The notes: generated by a model from the sequence alone, not told the origin. A stretch of DNA of 6,251 bases from JBEKJU01 sp050011095 (GCA_050011095.1 JBEKJU010000227.1:1-6251), one strand, 5' to 3'; positions 1 to 5,171 are shown, counted from the stretch's first letter. Numbers and translations are program-made.

Positions 1-121
1 ATGGGTTCTCGAGGTCTCGACGCCGGTCGCGAGGCCGACACAACAGCCGCGAAAGAGGCGAAACCGAGGATTGCGCGAGGAGCAAACGGAGCCCATAACG
101 CCAGGCAAGGAGGTTCTTAAT
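1..121. other. Upstream leader or end of a preceding gene (undetermined)
   Basis: This is the stretch before the first confident gene. On the + strand, frame 1 is open from the window edge to a TAA at 118-120 and frame 3 to a TAA at 96-98, so either could be the tail of a gene lying mostly outside the window. Both translations are rich in Arg, Ala and Gly and match nothing I recognise. Frame 2 is open from the edge straight into the 122-319 gene, but the strong ribosome binding site at 107-113 argues that this part is not translated with it. No promoter was recognised. Confidence 0.3.
107..113 (+). promoter_or_regulatory. Strong ribosome binding site (AAGGAGG)
   Basis: A perfect Shine-Dalgarno sequence AAGGAGG ends 8 nt before the ATG at 122. 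It decides the start of the small gene at 122 against the longer in-frame option, a TTG at 71. Confidence 0.85.
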
Positions 122-319
122 ATGCTCAAGGTCAAAACGTTCATGTCACCCCTCAAAATCTTTCATACCGTAGAGGAACTGACATCCCTCGATAACGAGG
201 TGAACCGGTTCCTCTCGGAGGAAGGGATGAAAAGGGTGATCTCCGTGAGCGATTCCTGCACGACCGACGATACGGGAGCGACCATAGGTGTCATAAGGGT
301 CATCGCTTACGAAACCTGA
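122..319 (+). CDS. Small protein of 65 residues, possibly Cse60/DUF2758-like
   Basis: The product is a soluble 65-residue protein with no signal peptide or membrane segment. The start is ATG 122, supported by AAGGAGG 8 nt upstream; the stop is TGA 317-319. The layout is an N-terminal strand (LKVKTF), a central charged helix with EVNRFLSEEG, a strand KRVISVSDS, a polar loop TTDDTGATIG, and a final strand GVIRVIAYE. The pattern 'K-V-K-x-F ... E-x-x-x-N-x-F-L ... V-I-x-V-x ... I-x-Y-E' resembles the Cse60/DUF2758 family of about 60 residues, known as a sporulation protein in Bacillus. The resemblance is from memory of the pattern and is not proven. If correct, the function outside sporulating Firmicutes is unknown. 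The gene appears monocistronic: the next + strand gene starts more than 500 bp downstream. A hypothetical-protein label is the safe alternative. Confidence 0.8.
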   Translation: MLKVKTFMSPLKIFHTVEELTSLDNEVNRFLSEEGMKRVISVSDSCTTDDTGATIGVIRVIAYET

Positions 320-374
320 AAGAGGCCCAAGGCAGGAAGGAAGCGGCCCACACCCGCTTCCGTTCGTCCCCCTC

Positions 375-406
375 GCGCCAAAGGGCCGATGCCAGGGCGT
401 TTTTTT
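375..406 (+). terminator. Weak candidate terminator after the 65-residue gene
   Basis: A run of seven T at 400-406 follows GC-rich sequence that can form a short stem, CGCC at 376-379 with GGCG at 396-399. A competing pairing joins GGGCC 383-387 and GCCA 391-394 with TGGC 406-409 and GGCCC 410-414, which would place the T-run in the loop. The stem is short for an intrinsic terminator, so this is only a candidate. It lies 56 bp past the stop of the small gene. The remaining bases between 320 and 536 contain no gene I can support. Confidence 0.3.
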
Positions 407-536
407 GGCGGCCCATCCTCCAGGATGTGACCACCGTCGGGAAGGCGCCCGGCGGGTGAGCAGCCCTGTCCCGCGGGCCTTCCAGCCGAACTGGTTGGCG
501 CAGGGGGTCGAAGAAGCCGCAGGGGACGGGGTACCG

Positions 537-752
537 CTATTGCTCCGGAAAGCAGATGTCCGCCCCTTCCGGGACAGCGCAATAGGGCGTGGCGGGCTGC
601 GTCGGCACCTCACCGGGCTTCTGCCGTGAACCTCCCGTGTTTGATTTCCTCATCGCGCAGGCCCGCGACATGAGGCATGCCGCACCCACCCCCATCGCAC
701 CTCCCACGAGGAAGGTGACGATCGCTCTTGTCACGTTCATCCGTGTCTCCAT
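537..752 (-). CDS. Small predicted membrane protein, 71 residues, unknown function
   Basis: I do not recognise the family. The start ATG (750-752) is preceded by AAAAGGAGG (760-768) with 7 nt spacing, an almost ideal ribosome binding site, which is the main reason to believe the gene. A second ATG four codons later is less well placed. Residues about 10-28 form one Gly/Ala-rich hydrophobic segment (FLVGGAMGVGAACLM), preceded by Arg 4 and Arg 9 and followed by Arg 30, Arg 35 and Lys 36. This fits a single-pass inner-membrane anchor of glycine-zipper or YtxH-like type. There is no clear lipobox: Cys 26 has Gly, not Leu, Val or Ile, at -3. The tail is short, Pro-rich and hydrophilic, with two further Cys, and ends at a TAG (537-539). 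The gene is divergent from the methyltransferase gene. The frame stays open for about 78 codons beyond the TAG, which I take as a GC-rich coincidence. Confidence 0.6.
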   Translation of the reverse strand: METRMNVTRAIVTFLVGGAMGVGAACLMSRACAMRKSNTGGSRQKPGEVPTQPATPYCAVPEGADICFPEQ

Positions 753-773
753 GGGATAACCTCCTTTTCTTGT

Positions 774-802
774 AATCTAAGACCAGGGCAACCCTATTGC
801 AA
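774..802 (-). promoter_or_regulatory. Candidate sigma70-type promoter for the small membrane protein
   Basis: Read on the minus strand, TTGCAA (797-802) is followed after exactly 17 bp by TAGATT (774-779), each matching consensus at 4 of 6 positions. The predicted start of transcription is near 767, giving a leader of only about 15 nt that would just retain the Shine-Dalgarno sequence. Spacing is ideal but both boxes are imperfect. Confidence 0.35.
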
Positions 803-804
803 CG

Positions 805-823
805 GTCCGGCTTGCGGCCGGAC
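805..823. repeat. Perfect inverted repeat in the divergent intergenic region
   Basis: GTCCGGC at 805-811 and GCCGGAC at 817-823 form a perfect 7-bp palindrome around a 5-nt spacer (TTGCG). It sits directly upstream of the candidate -35 box of the 537-752 gene and about 60 bp before the methyltransferase start. Neither side has a T-run, and the flanking genes point away from each other, so an operator fits better than a terminator. The function is unproven. Confidence 0.5.
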
Positions 824-881
824 GTCTTAAGGGAGCTTGACAAACCCATCGGGGCGCATCACGTTGAGGCAAGGGGCAACA

Positions 882-1799
882 ATGAAAAAATTTTTCCAAC
901 TGAAGCCCGTTGCCCTTCTGCCGGTTCTGTCGGCCACTCAATTGCGAGAGCCGGATATGGATTTCGGGAAAGATTACCAGACGATCGGCTTCCTGGAGCC
1001 TGTGAGTCTCAGGAAGGCCAGGCTCGATGTTCACTGGGAGCCGAGCCCCCGTGAGGTGGTGAACGAGATGATCAGGATGGCGGAGGTCCGGGGCACGGAC
1101 GCCGTCTACGATCTCGGGTGCGGGGATGGAAGGATCGTGATTGCCGCAGCAAAGCAGACGGGGGCCCGGGGCGTGGGGGTGGACCTCGATCCCCAGAGAA
1201 TCAAGGAGTCCAATGAAAACGCCCTTCCGGCGGAGGTGGCCGGCCTGACCAGGTTCCTCGCCGCGGACCTTTTCGAGACCGACATCGGCGAGGCCACAGT
1301 GCTCTTCTTGTTTCTCTTCCCCGATGTGAACCGCAGGCTGAGGCCGAAACTGTTGGCCGAGCTGAGACCCGGAACGAGGATAGTATCGTACTGTCACGAC
1401 ATGGAGCAGTGGGAGCCGGACCACCGCATCAGGGTCAGGACCAATAATATTTACCTCTGGGTCATTCCCGCCAACATGAGCGGCCGGTGGGAGGGCGGAC
1501 TCGAGGCCAAGGATCAGCACATGCCGATGCGCATTGAGATAAGGCAGGAATTTCAGCACGTATGGGGCACCGTCTCCTTTGGGGCCTCGGTCCTGCGCAT
1601 AAGGAACGCCCTTGTGGACGGCGAAACGTTCAGCTTCAGCGATCAGGACAACCTGTGGAGCTACAGCGCCGGCATCACCATGGACGGCATTGTCAAGGCC
1701 GATACGATCGCGGGAACCATCCGGTACGAATCCAGGGGAGAAACCTGGAAGTTTACGGCCCGGCGCGACCCCTCTACCTGGATTTCCCTCGCCCGGTGA
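882..1799 (+). CDS. Class I SAM-dependent methyltransferase-like protein with extra C-terminal domain
   Basis: The product has 305 residues. Residues about 50-180 form a Rossmann-type methyltransferase domain: motif I is DLGCGDGR at 77-84, the ribose-binding acidic residue is Asp 101 in GVDLDP, and Asp 129 starts DLFETD. The lead-in PSPREVV..M..MA (54-67) and the block YLWVIPA (191-197) are typical of a bacterial family often annotated only as 'methyltransferase domain-containing protein', distantly resembling the FAM173 lysine methyltransferases. Residues about 199-305 form a separate Gly/Trp-containing, strand-rich domain of unknown role. The substrate is unknown. ATG 882 is chosen because AAGGGG (871-876) lies 5 nt upstream; a TTG at 837 in the same frame has its AAGGGAG only 1 nt away. 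The N-terminus (MKKFF then PVALLPVLSA) looks like a weak or degenerate signal peptide, which would be odd for an enzyme using cytosolic SAM. No partner gene is apparent. Confidence 0.9.
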   Translation: MKKFFQLKPVALLPVLSATQLREPDMDFGKDYQTIGFLEPVSLRKARLDVHWEPSPREVVNEMIRMAEVRGTDAVYDLGCGDGRIVIAAAKQTGARGVGVDLDPQRIKESNENALPAEVAGLTRFLAADLFETDIGEATVLFLFLFPDVNRRLRPKLLAELRPGTRIVSYCHDMEQWEPDHRIRVRTNNIYLWVIPANMSGRWEGGLEAKDQHMPMRIEIRQEFQHVWGTVSFGASVLRIRNALVDGETFSFSDQDNLWSYSAGITMDGIVKADTIAGTIRYESRGETWKFTARRDPSTWISLAR

Positions 1800-1837
1800 C
1801 CTTTAAATCGCTTCGCCCGTCCCGCACCTTTAAATCG
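1799..1837. repeat. 12-bp direct repeat, period 27, ahead of the flavin-protein gene
   Basis: ACCTTTAAATCG occurs exactly at 1799-1810 and again at 1826-1837. Each copy is followed by a related C/T-rich tract ending in CCCGT. The first copy starts on the last base of the methyltransferase stop codon. The second covers the position expected for a -35 box relative to TATAAT at 1855. An AT core (TTTAAA) repeated about 2.6 helical turns apart suggests a regulator binding site, though a small duplication is also possible. Confidence 0.55.
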
Positions 1838-1854
1838 TCCCTTCCCGTTCTTAC

Positions 1855-1860
1855 TATAAT
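1855..1860 (+). promoter_or_regulatory. Perfect -10 box (TATAAT) for the flavin-protein gene
   Basis: TATAAT at 1855-1860 lies 28 bp before the start codon at 1889. Transcription would begin near 1867, leaving a leader of about 22 nt that includes the AGGAGG at 1876-1881. No good -35 box is seen: the 17-bp position reads AAATCG and lies inside the second repeat copy. An activator-dependent promoter is possible. Confidence 0.5.
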
Positions 1861-1888
1861 GTCTACTTAATGATCAGGAGGTGCGTGT

Positions 1889-2284
1889 ATGAGCAATTTG
1901 CGAGAATATTTCGAACAGGCGAACGGGTTCGGCGTTCTGGCGACGGCCAACTTCGACGGCAAGGTGGACGCGGCGATATACGAACGTCCGAATTTCATCG
2001 ATGACGACACAATCGCCTTCATCATGCCCGACCATCTTTCACACCGCGACCTCGACTCGAATCCTCACGCAGCCTATCTTTTTTTGGAATCGGGCGGACG
2101 CACCAAAGGCAAGAGACTCTACCTGACCAGGATCAAGGAGGAAAGGGACAGCGAGACGATATGCCGTCTCCTCGAAGAGAAACACTACGTGGTCCCCGGC
2201 GGTCCGGAGAACAGGCCTCTATTCCTCGTCTACTTCCACATCGACCGGACAAGGCAGCTCATTGAGGAGGGCGAGCGGCCATAG
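1889..2284 (+). CDS. Pyridoxamine 5'-phosphate oxidase-like flavin-binding-fold protein
   Basis: The product has 131 residues, is cytosolic, and has no signal or membrane segment. The N-terminal half carries the split-barrel pattern of the PNPOx-like superfamily: GFGVLATANFDGKVDAAIYERP (13-34, compare 'vLATv..DG.p...pv'), then DDDTIAFIMPD (38-48) and SNPHAAYLFLE (57-67, compare 'nprvsl.v'). GKRLYLTRI (74-82) is a further strand of the barrel. This family binds FMN, F420 or heme; which cofactor is used here cannot be read from sequence. A true role in vitamin B6 synthesis is unlikely given the short length. The gene starts at ATG 1889 with AGGAGG at 1876-1881 (7 nt spacing). It lies 89 bp after the methyltransferase gene and has its own promoter candidate, so co-transcription is not required. 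A general FMN-dependent reductase or oxidase, or a stress-related flavoprotein, is the likely class. Confidence 0.88.
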   Translation: MSNLREYFEQANGFGVLATANFDGKVDAAIYERPNFIDDDTIAFIMPDHLSHRDLDSNPHAAYLFLESGGRTKGKRLYLTRIKEERDSETICRLLEEKHYVVPGGPENRPLFLVYFHIDRTRQLIEEGERP

Positions 2285-2416
2285 GTAGACCGGGGGCGGA
2301 TAGGGCGACCTGGTATGACGGGGCGCGCCGGACGGTCAGGTGAGGAAGGCAGGCGACCCGAGCCCGTCGCGGCACTTTCTTTTCGCCTTCGGTTCATCCT
2401 TCTGTTGAAGGGGAGG

Positions 2417-2439
2417 CTTGGGCGGCTTTGCTGCCCGAG
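2417..2439. terminator. Stem-loop between convergent genes, possible bidirectional terminator
   Basis: Positions 2417-2426 pair with 2430-2439 around a TTT loop, giving a 10-bp stem with two G-T wobbles (core GGGCGGC/GCTGCCC). Its place between two gene ends suits termination for either strand, but there is no T-run on either side, so Rho-dependent ending or 3'-end protection is as likely. Confidence 0.35.
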
Positions 2440-2454
2440 GGGCGACCGCGGGGC

Positions 2455-2469
2455 ACCCACGCAGTGGGT
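2455..2469. repeat. Short perfect hairpin, ACCCAC-GCA-GTGGGT
   Basis: A 6-bp perfect stem has a 3-nt loop. Alternative longer-range pairings overlap it: GCGACC 2442-2447 with GGTCGC 2467-2472, and GGG-CACCC 2451-2458 with GGGTGTCCC further on. The segment can therefore fold in more than one way. It lies 28 bp past the end of the CAP-domain gene on the minus strand. Confidence 0.45.
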
Positions 2470-2497
2470 CGCGCTTGCGGGTGTCCCAATAATTGCA

Positions 2498-2965
2498 TCA
2501 CCGGGTTCTGCCGAAGTGGCAGACCACGTAGAAACCTCTGCCATCGGGCGCGCGTGCGCTACTGCAGCCTATATCCTGGAAGGCCGGGCTGAGCATCGAT
2601 TCCCGGTGCGGGGGGGACCGGAGCCAGACGTCGAGGACGCATCTTTCGTTCTCGCAGCCACCCGCGAGGACCTCCCCCACCCGTCCGTACGTGTAGCCCA
2701 CCCGCCGGAAGTTGACGTGAAAAGGCTCGCCGGCCGGGCTTGTATGGTCGAAGTAGCCCTGCCTGGTCATGTCGATTACCTTAAGCCTGCTGCTCTGCAT
2801 GAGCCTGGGGTCATCCCTGAGTGGCTTGAGACCGTGACTCCTCCTGCATTCGTTGATGATCCTCACGACCTGCCTGTCGCCCATGGCGTGAGCCGGAAAA
2901 AGGAACCCCTGGGTGAAAACGACGACGAAAAGGAGCGCAAAGGCTGCCATGAGCCGGATTTTCAC
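2498..2965 (-). CDS. Secreted CAP-domain (SCP/PR-1-like) protein
   Basis: The product has 155 residues. A GTG start at 2963-2965 is chosen because it overlaps the upstream gene's TGA as GTGA, has GGAGG 10 nt upstream, and places a clean signal peptide at the N-terminus: KIR, a hydrophobic core at residues 5-23, and a predicted cut after AHA (25-27). The longer in-frame start at 3094 would overlap the previous gene by 133 bp and bury the signal. The mature part is one CAP domain: INECRRSHGL (37-46), YFDHTSPAG (71-79), GEVLAGG (97-103, where most members have GENIA), W-L-R-SPPHRESML (114-125) and IGC (132-134). His 74, Glu 98 and His 120 are the expected cavity residues. Five Cys (40, 104, 109, 134, 149) suggest disulfides in the periplasm. 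CAP proteins bind lipids or sterols in some eukaryotes; the bacterial role is mostly unknown. It is the last gene of the run and translationally coupled to the EcsC-like gene. Confidence 0.88.
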   Translation of the reverse strand: MKIRLMAAFALLFVVVFTQGFLFPAHAMGDRQVVRIINECRRSHGLKPLRDDPRLMQSSRLKVIDMTRQGYFDHTSPAGEPFHVNFRRVGYTYGRVGEVLAGGCENERCVLDVWLRSPPHRESMLSPAFQDIGCSSARAPDGRGFYVVCHFGRTR

Positions 2966-3546
2966 GATGCGCCGCCCTCCACAGGCTCCACCCCTATCCC
3001 TTTCGAGAAGAGCCTTTCTGCCTCCCTCCCAATCCTGATCGTAAGCGACCGGGAGAAATAGCCGAAAAGCGGAGCGGTCAGCATTGGTATCCACCGCCCC
3101 ACGGCCCTTTCCGCCACACTGTCGATCATCCTCGTGCCGATCTTTCGCGTAATGCCCCTTATGAACTGCGTGTTCACCGATCTCACGACAAGGTGCGAGC
3201 CCACGTTCCGGACGAGGGCCTCGCCTGCGGCCACACCCATGGCGTTCCCGAGAATGAGTAGAATGATCTCCCTGCTGACCTTCTCGTGCGTGTGGTGGTG
3301 GCGCGCGATACGGTGAATGAGGGTGACCTGAAGTCTCGTGAGGGCAGCGATCTCGGGAAGGATGGCGGCCATGCCGATGGGACCGGGGATAAGTCCGAGG
3401 GCCGTGCTGATCTTGAATGCCTTTCCCGCCGTCTCATCGATCATCTCCTCCGGCGTGCCCGAGGCCTCCACCTCCTCCTTGGAAGAAAGGAGGGAGTCGA
3501 TCGTCCGCTCAAGCCAGTTAGGCTTCTCGTTGGCTATGTCATCCAT
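2962..3546 (-). CDS. EcsC/DUF697-like helical, membrane-associated protein
   Basis: The product has 194 residues, with no signal peptide. After a charged N-terminus (1-40), a Gly/Pro-containing hydrophobic stretch, LGLIPGPIGMAAILPEIAAL (50-69), leads into an amphipathic helix LQVTLIHRIA. The histidine-rich turn HHHTH (83-87) and another hydrophobic helix REIILLILGNAMGVAAGEAL (92-111) follow. A C-terminal segment RWIPMLTAPLFGYFSRS precedes an amphipathic end. This layout resembles EcsC and DUF697 proteins, which are helical, peripheral or weakly membrane-inserted, and of unclear role; the call is by general pattern only. The ATG start at 3546 has AAGGG only 4 nt upstream, close for a ribosome binding site. 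It lies 70 bp after the lipoprotein gene and may have its own promoter (3561-3590), but it runs in the same direction as the lipid transporter genes and overlaps the CAP gene by 4 bp. Confidence 0.85.
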   Translation of the reverse strand: MDDIANEKPNWLERTIDSLLSSKEEVEASGTPEEMIDETAGKAFKISTALGLIPGPIGMAAILPEIAALTRLQVTLIHRIARHHHTHEKVSREIILLILGNAMGVAAGEALVRNVGSHLVVRSVNTQFIRGITRKIGTRMIDSVAERAVGRWIPMLTAPLFGYFSRSLTIRIGREAERLFSKGIGVEPVEGGAS

Positions 3547-3560
3547 ATGTCCCTTGATTC

Positions 3561-3590
3561 ATTCTACCAACTCCGCCGCCTCCCCGTCAA
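3561..3590 (-). promoter_or_regulatory. Candidate internal promoter before the EcsC-like gene
   Basis: On the minus strand TTGACG (3585-3590) and TAGAAT (3561-3566) each match consensus at 5 of 6 positions, separated by 18 bp. They sit in the 70-bp gap after the lipoprotein gene, the only sizeable gap in the visible run. Transcription would start near 3554, about 8 nt before the ATG, giving an almost leaderless mRNA that keeps little of the AAGGG at 3551-3555. Confidence 0.45.
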
Positions 3591-3616
3591 GGGCGGACCT
3601 GGCAGTAGTTTCCCTC

Positions 3617-4252
3617 TTATTGGGTGGCTTCGATTGTCCGGTAGACGTCGTCGATAATCTTTGCCGAAAGCCGTGCCATCGCCTCGCTCGCTCCACGGGC
3701 GAAGGCATCGGGTGATTGATCTGGTATAGGCTCTTTGGCGCGGTATCGCCTCTGGAAGACGACCCTTGACGTGATATCGGGTTTTGTGAGATCGAGAAGC
3801 GTGACGTCTAGATCGACTATGACCTTCCATCCGTCCGTCTCCTTCGATTCCAGAAGCTCCTCGACAACGCCGTCAACCGCAAACCGCGTCGTCTCCTCCT
3901 GATGAGAGGAAAAAACCGCGCGAAAAAGGCCGGACGACCGAAAATCGCGGGCGAGGTAATCGGCCACCATGTCGCTGGGGTTCGTCCTCCACATGCTGTA
4001 GTGATAGACGGCGACCCTGGGCGCCTCGGGTCTGTAGACCATGGCGGAGCTATTGTAGACCTGGGCAACGGAGAACCTGTCGATCCTTATCACCTGTTCC
4101 AGGCGCGCGCCGGATAGCGGAAGGGGCCTGTAATCTAGCGCATAGAGCTTGATCTCGTAAGGGGCCCTGCCGGCCGGCAGGCACCCCCACAGGAAAAAGG
4201 CGCTACCGAGCAGAACGAGGGCGCACAACGCGCCTGGCCTCAGACGGGACAT
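3617..4252 (-). CDS. ABC-type transport auxiliary lipoprotein (PqiC/YmbA-like)
   Basis: The product has 211 residues. A lipoprotein signal peptide (Arg 3, Arg 5, hydrophobic 8-22) ends in a lipobox Leu 21-Trp-Gly-Cys 24; Trp at -2 is unusual, but the rest fits. Residue +2 after the Cys is Leu, not Asp, which in enterobacteria predicts outer-membrane sorting. The mature part shows the ABC_trans_aux pattern: a YALDY strand, RIDRFSVAQVYNSSAMVYR (compare 'v..f.....y....mvyR'), VAVYHYSMWRTNPSDMVADYLARDF, then SGLFRAVFS. The end is the typical helix DAFARGASEAMARLSAKIIDDV. Such proteins partner MCE proteins: PqiC with PqiB in E. coli, and equivalents in Mla-like systems elsewhere. The ATG at 4252 lies 1 nt after the MCE gene's stop, with AAAGGAG (4259-4265) 6 nt upstream inside that gene, so translation is coupled. 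Confidence 0.88.
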   Translation of the reverse strand: MSRLRPGALCALVLLGSAFFLWGCLPAGRAPYEIKLYALDYRPLPLSGARLEQVIRIDRFSVAQVYNSSAMVYRPEAPRVAVYHYSMWRTNPSDMVADYLARDFRSSGLFRAVFSSHQEETTRFAVDGVVEELLESKETDGWKVIVDLDVTLLDLTKPDITSRVVFQRRYRAKEPIPDQSPDAFARGASEAMARLSAKIIDDVYRTIEATQ

Positions 4253-4253
4253 G

Positions 4254-5171
4254 CTATTCTCCTTTGGGGGGACGGCTGAAGATCAGGGCCGACGGGTCGG
4301 CGCTGAGGCGGTCGATAAGGGCGTCGAGCGAATCCGAGGCCCGCCTTAGTGATTCCGCCGTCGCTGAAACGTCCGTGAGCGTCGACTCCACCCTCCTCGA
4401 CGTCCCCTCCACGAACTGATTCACCTTGCCCATGGTCTGACCCATTTTGACGCCCTCCAGCTCGGTCTTTATCTGGGCCATCACCGACCTGGCATCTTTT
4501 ACGGCGTCCCTGGCCTCGGCAACGACCTCCTCGATCGATCCTCCGGCCACGAAATTATCGATCTTTTGGGCGGAGGATGCGAGTTTCGCCGACGCCACCT
4601 CGGCATTCCGCATGATATGCTTCGTCCTTTCACCGTTCACGAAACCGTCGATCGACTTTGTCGTCGCCTTCACCTGGTCGGAGATGCCCTTGAAGTCGAT
4701 GCCCCTTACGCTCTTCAGCACGTCGTTGATGCCGCTCTCGATCTGCCTGATATCGGACGGGGCCGACGGGATGACCGGGTAAGGCGGCTCGAAGGCGGTC
4801 GGTCTCAGGCTCGGCTCGCCCGGCTTCCCCCGGTCGAGCTCCACGTAAACAATGCCCGTTATGCCGGCCAGGGTCAGCTTTGCCACCACGCCTGTCACGT
4901 TGAAATCCTTGACATCGAGCTTCATCATGACCTCGACCAGCCGCTGATCGGGGGCAACCCCTATCTTTCGGACGCTGCCGATATCAACACCCCTGAACTT
5001 TACGAGCGAGTCGACCTGGAGTCCCTGGACAGACTCGTCGAAGTATGTCACGTACATGGACCCCTTCTGAAAATACCTCGACGCGCCGAGCCAGACCACC
5101 GCCGCCACCCCCAGCCCGATGCCGACGGTGACGAAGAGGCCGACCAGAAAATAGAGCCGACGCTGCGCCAC
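4254..5171 (-). CDS. mlaD: MCE-domain protein, MlaD-like, with long helical C-terminus
   Basis: The product has 305 residues. One N-terminal membrane anchor (residues about 7-28) is followed by a single MCE domain (about 40-115) with the family signature: VTYFDESVQGLQVDSLVKF then RGVDIGSVRKIG, and later KLTLAGITGIVYVEL. Residues about 138-295 are mostly helical and Ala/Ser/Val-rich, low in Trp and Cys, and likely extended. E. coli MlaD is about 180 residues, so this tail is a large addition. MCE proteins form hexameric rings with a central lipid channel on the periplasmic side of an MlaFE-type ABC core; the tail may lengthen the channel or reach the lipoprotein. The start is GTG at 5169-5171, directly abutting the ATPase gene's TAA (TAAGTG) and preceded by a purine-rich AAGGGGCGGGG. 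The symbol is given by family; substrate direction and specificity are not readable. Confidence 0.92.
   Translation of the reverse strand: MAQRRLYFLVGLFVTVGIGLGVAAVVWLGASRYFQKGSMYVTYFDESVQGLQVDSLVKFRGVDIGSVRKIGVAPDQRLVEVMMKLDVKDFNVTGVVAKLTLAGITGIVYVELDRGKPGEPSLRPTAFEPPYPVIPSAPSDIRQIESGINDVLKSVRGIDFKGISDQVKATTKSIDGFVNGERTKHIMRNAEVASAKLASSAQKIDNFVAGGSIEEVVAEARDAVKDARSVMAQIKTELEGVKMGQTMGKVNQFVEGTSRRVESTLTDVSATAESLRRASDSLDALIDRLSADPSALIFSRPPKGE

Larger units (their letters stand above)
2285..2497. other. Convergent intergenic region, no gene
   Basis: These 213 bp separate the ends of the flavin-protein gene (+) and the CAP-domain gene (-). Open frames here are extensions of antisense frames and lack ribosome binding sites. 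The region holds several short stem-loops (CCTTC 2398-2402 with GAAGG 2407-2411, and those listed separately). No T-tract of the kind used by intrinsic terminators follows any of them. Confidence 0.6.

Noticed and set aside
300..536. Continuation of the 71-residue protein beyond its TAG in the same frame (minus strand)
   Set aside because: The frame is open for about 78 more codons, but there is no evidence of readthrough or recoding, and the translation shows no motif; GC-rich frames often lack stops.
146..613. 155-codon minus-strand frame overlapping the 65-residue gene
   Set aside because: Arg/Pro/Ser-rich translation with no domain, no ribosome binding site, and it overlaps two better supported small genes.
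837..881. TTG start at 837 for the methyltransferase, and TTGACA at 837-842 as a -35 box
   Set aside because: The AAGGGAG is only 1 nt before the TTG, too close. As a -35 box, it has no acceptable -10 at 16-18 bp, and the transcript would start at or past the ribosome binding site.
777..1559. A 260-codon open frame on the - strand
   Set aside because: It is antisense to the methyltransferase gene, with a composition rich in His, Pro and Arg typical of a shadow frame.
2315..3061. A 248-codon open frame on the + strand
   Set aside because: It is antisense to the CAP-domain gene, which has all its family motifs; no ribosome binding site of its own.
2966..3094. Longer N-terminus for the CAP-domain protein, starting at 3094
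   Set aside because: It would overlap the EcsC-like gene by 133 bp and put the signal peptide in the middle of the protein; the GTG at 2965 with GTGA overlap and GGAGG is better.
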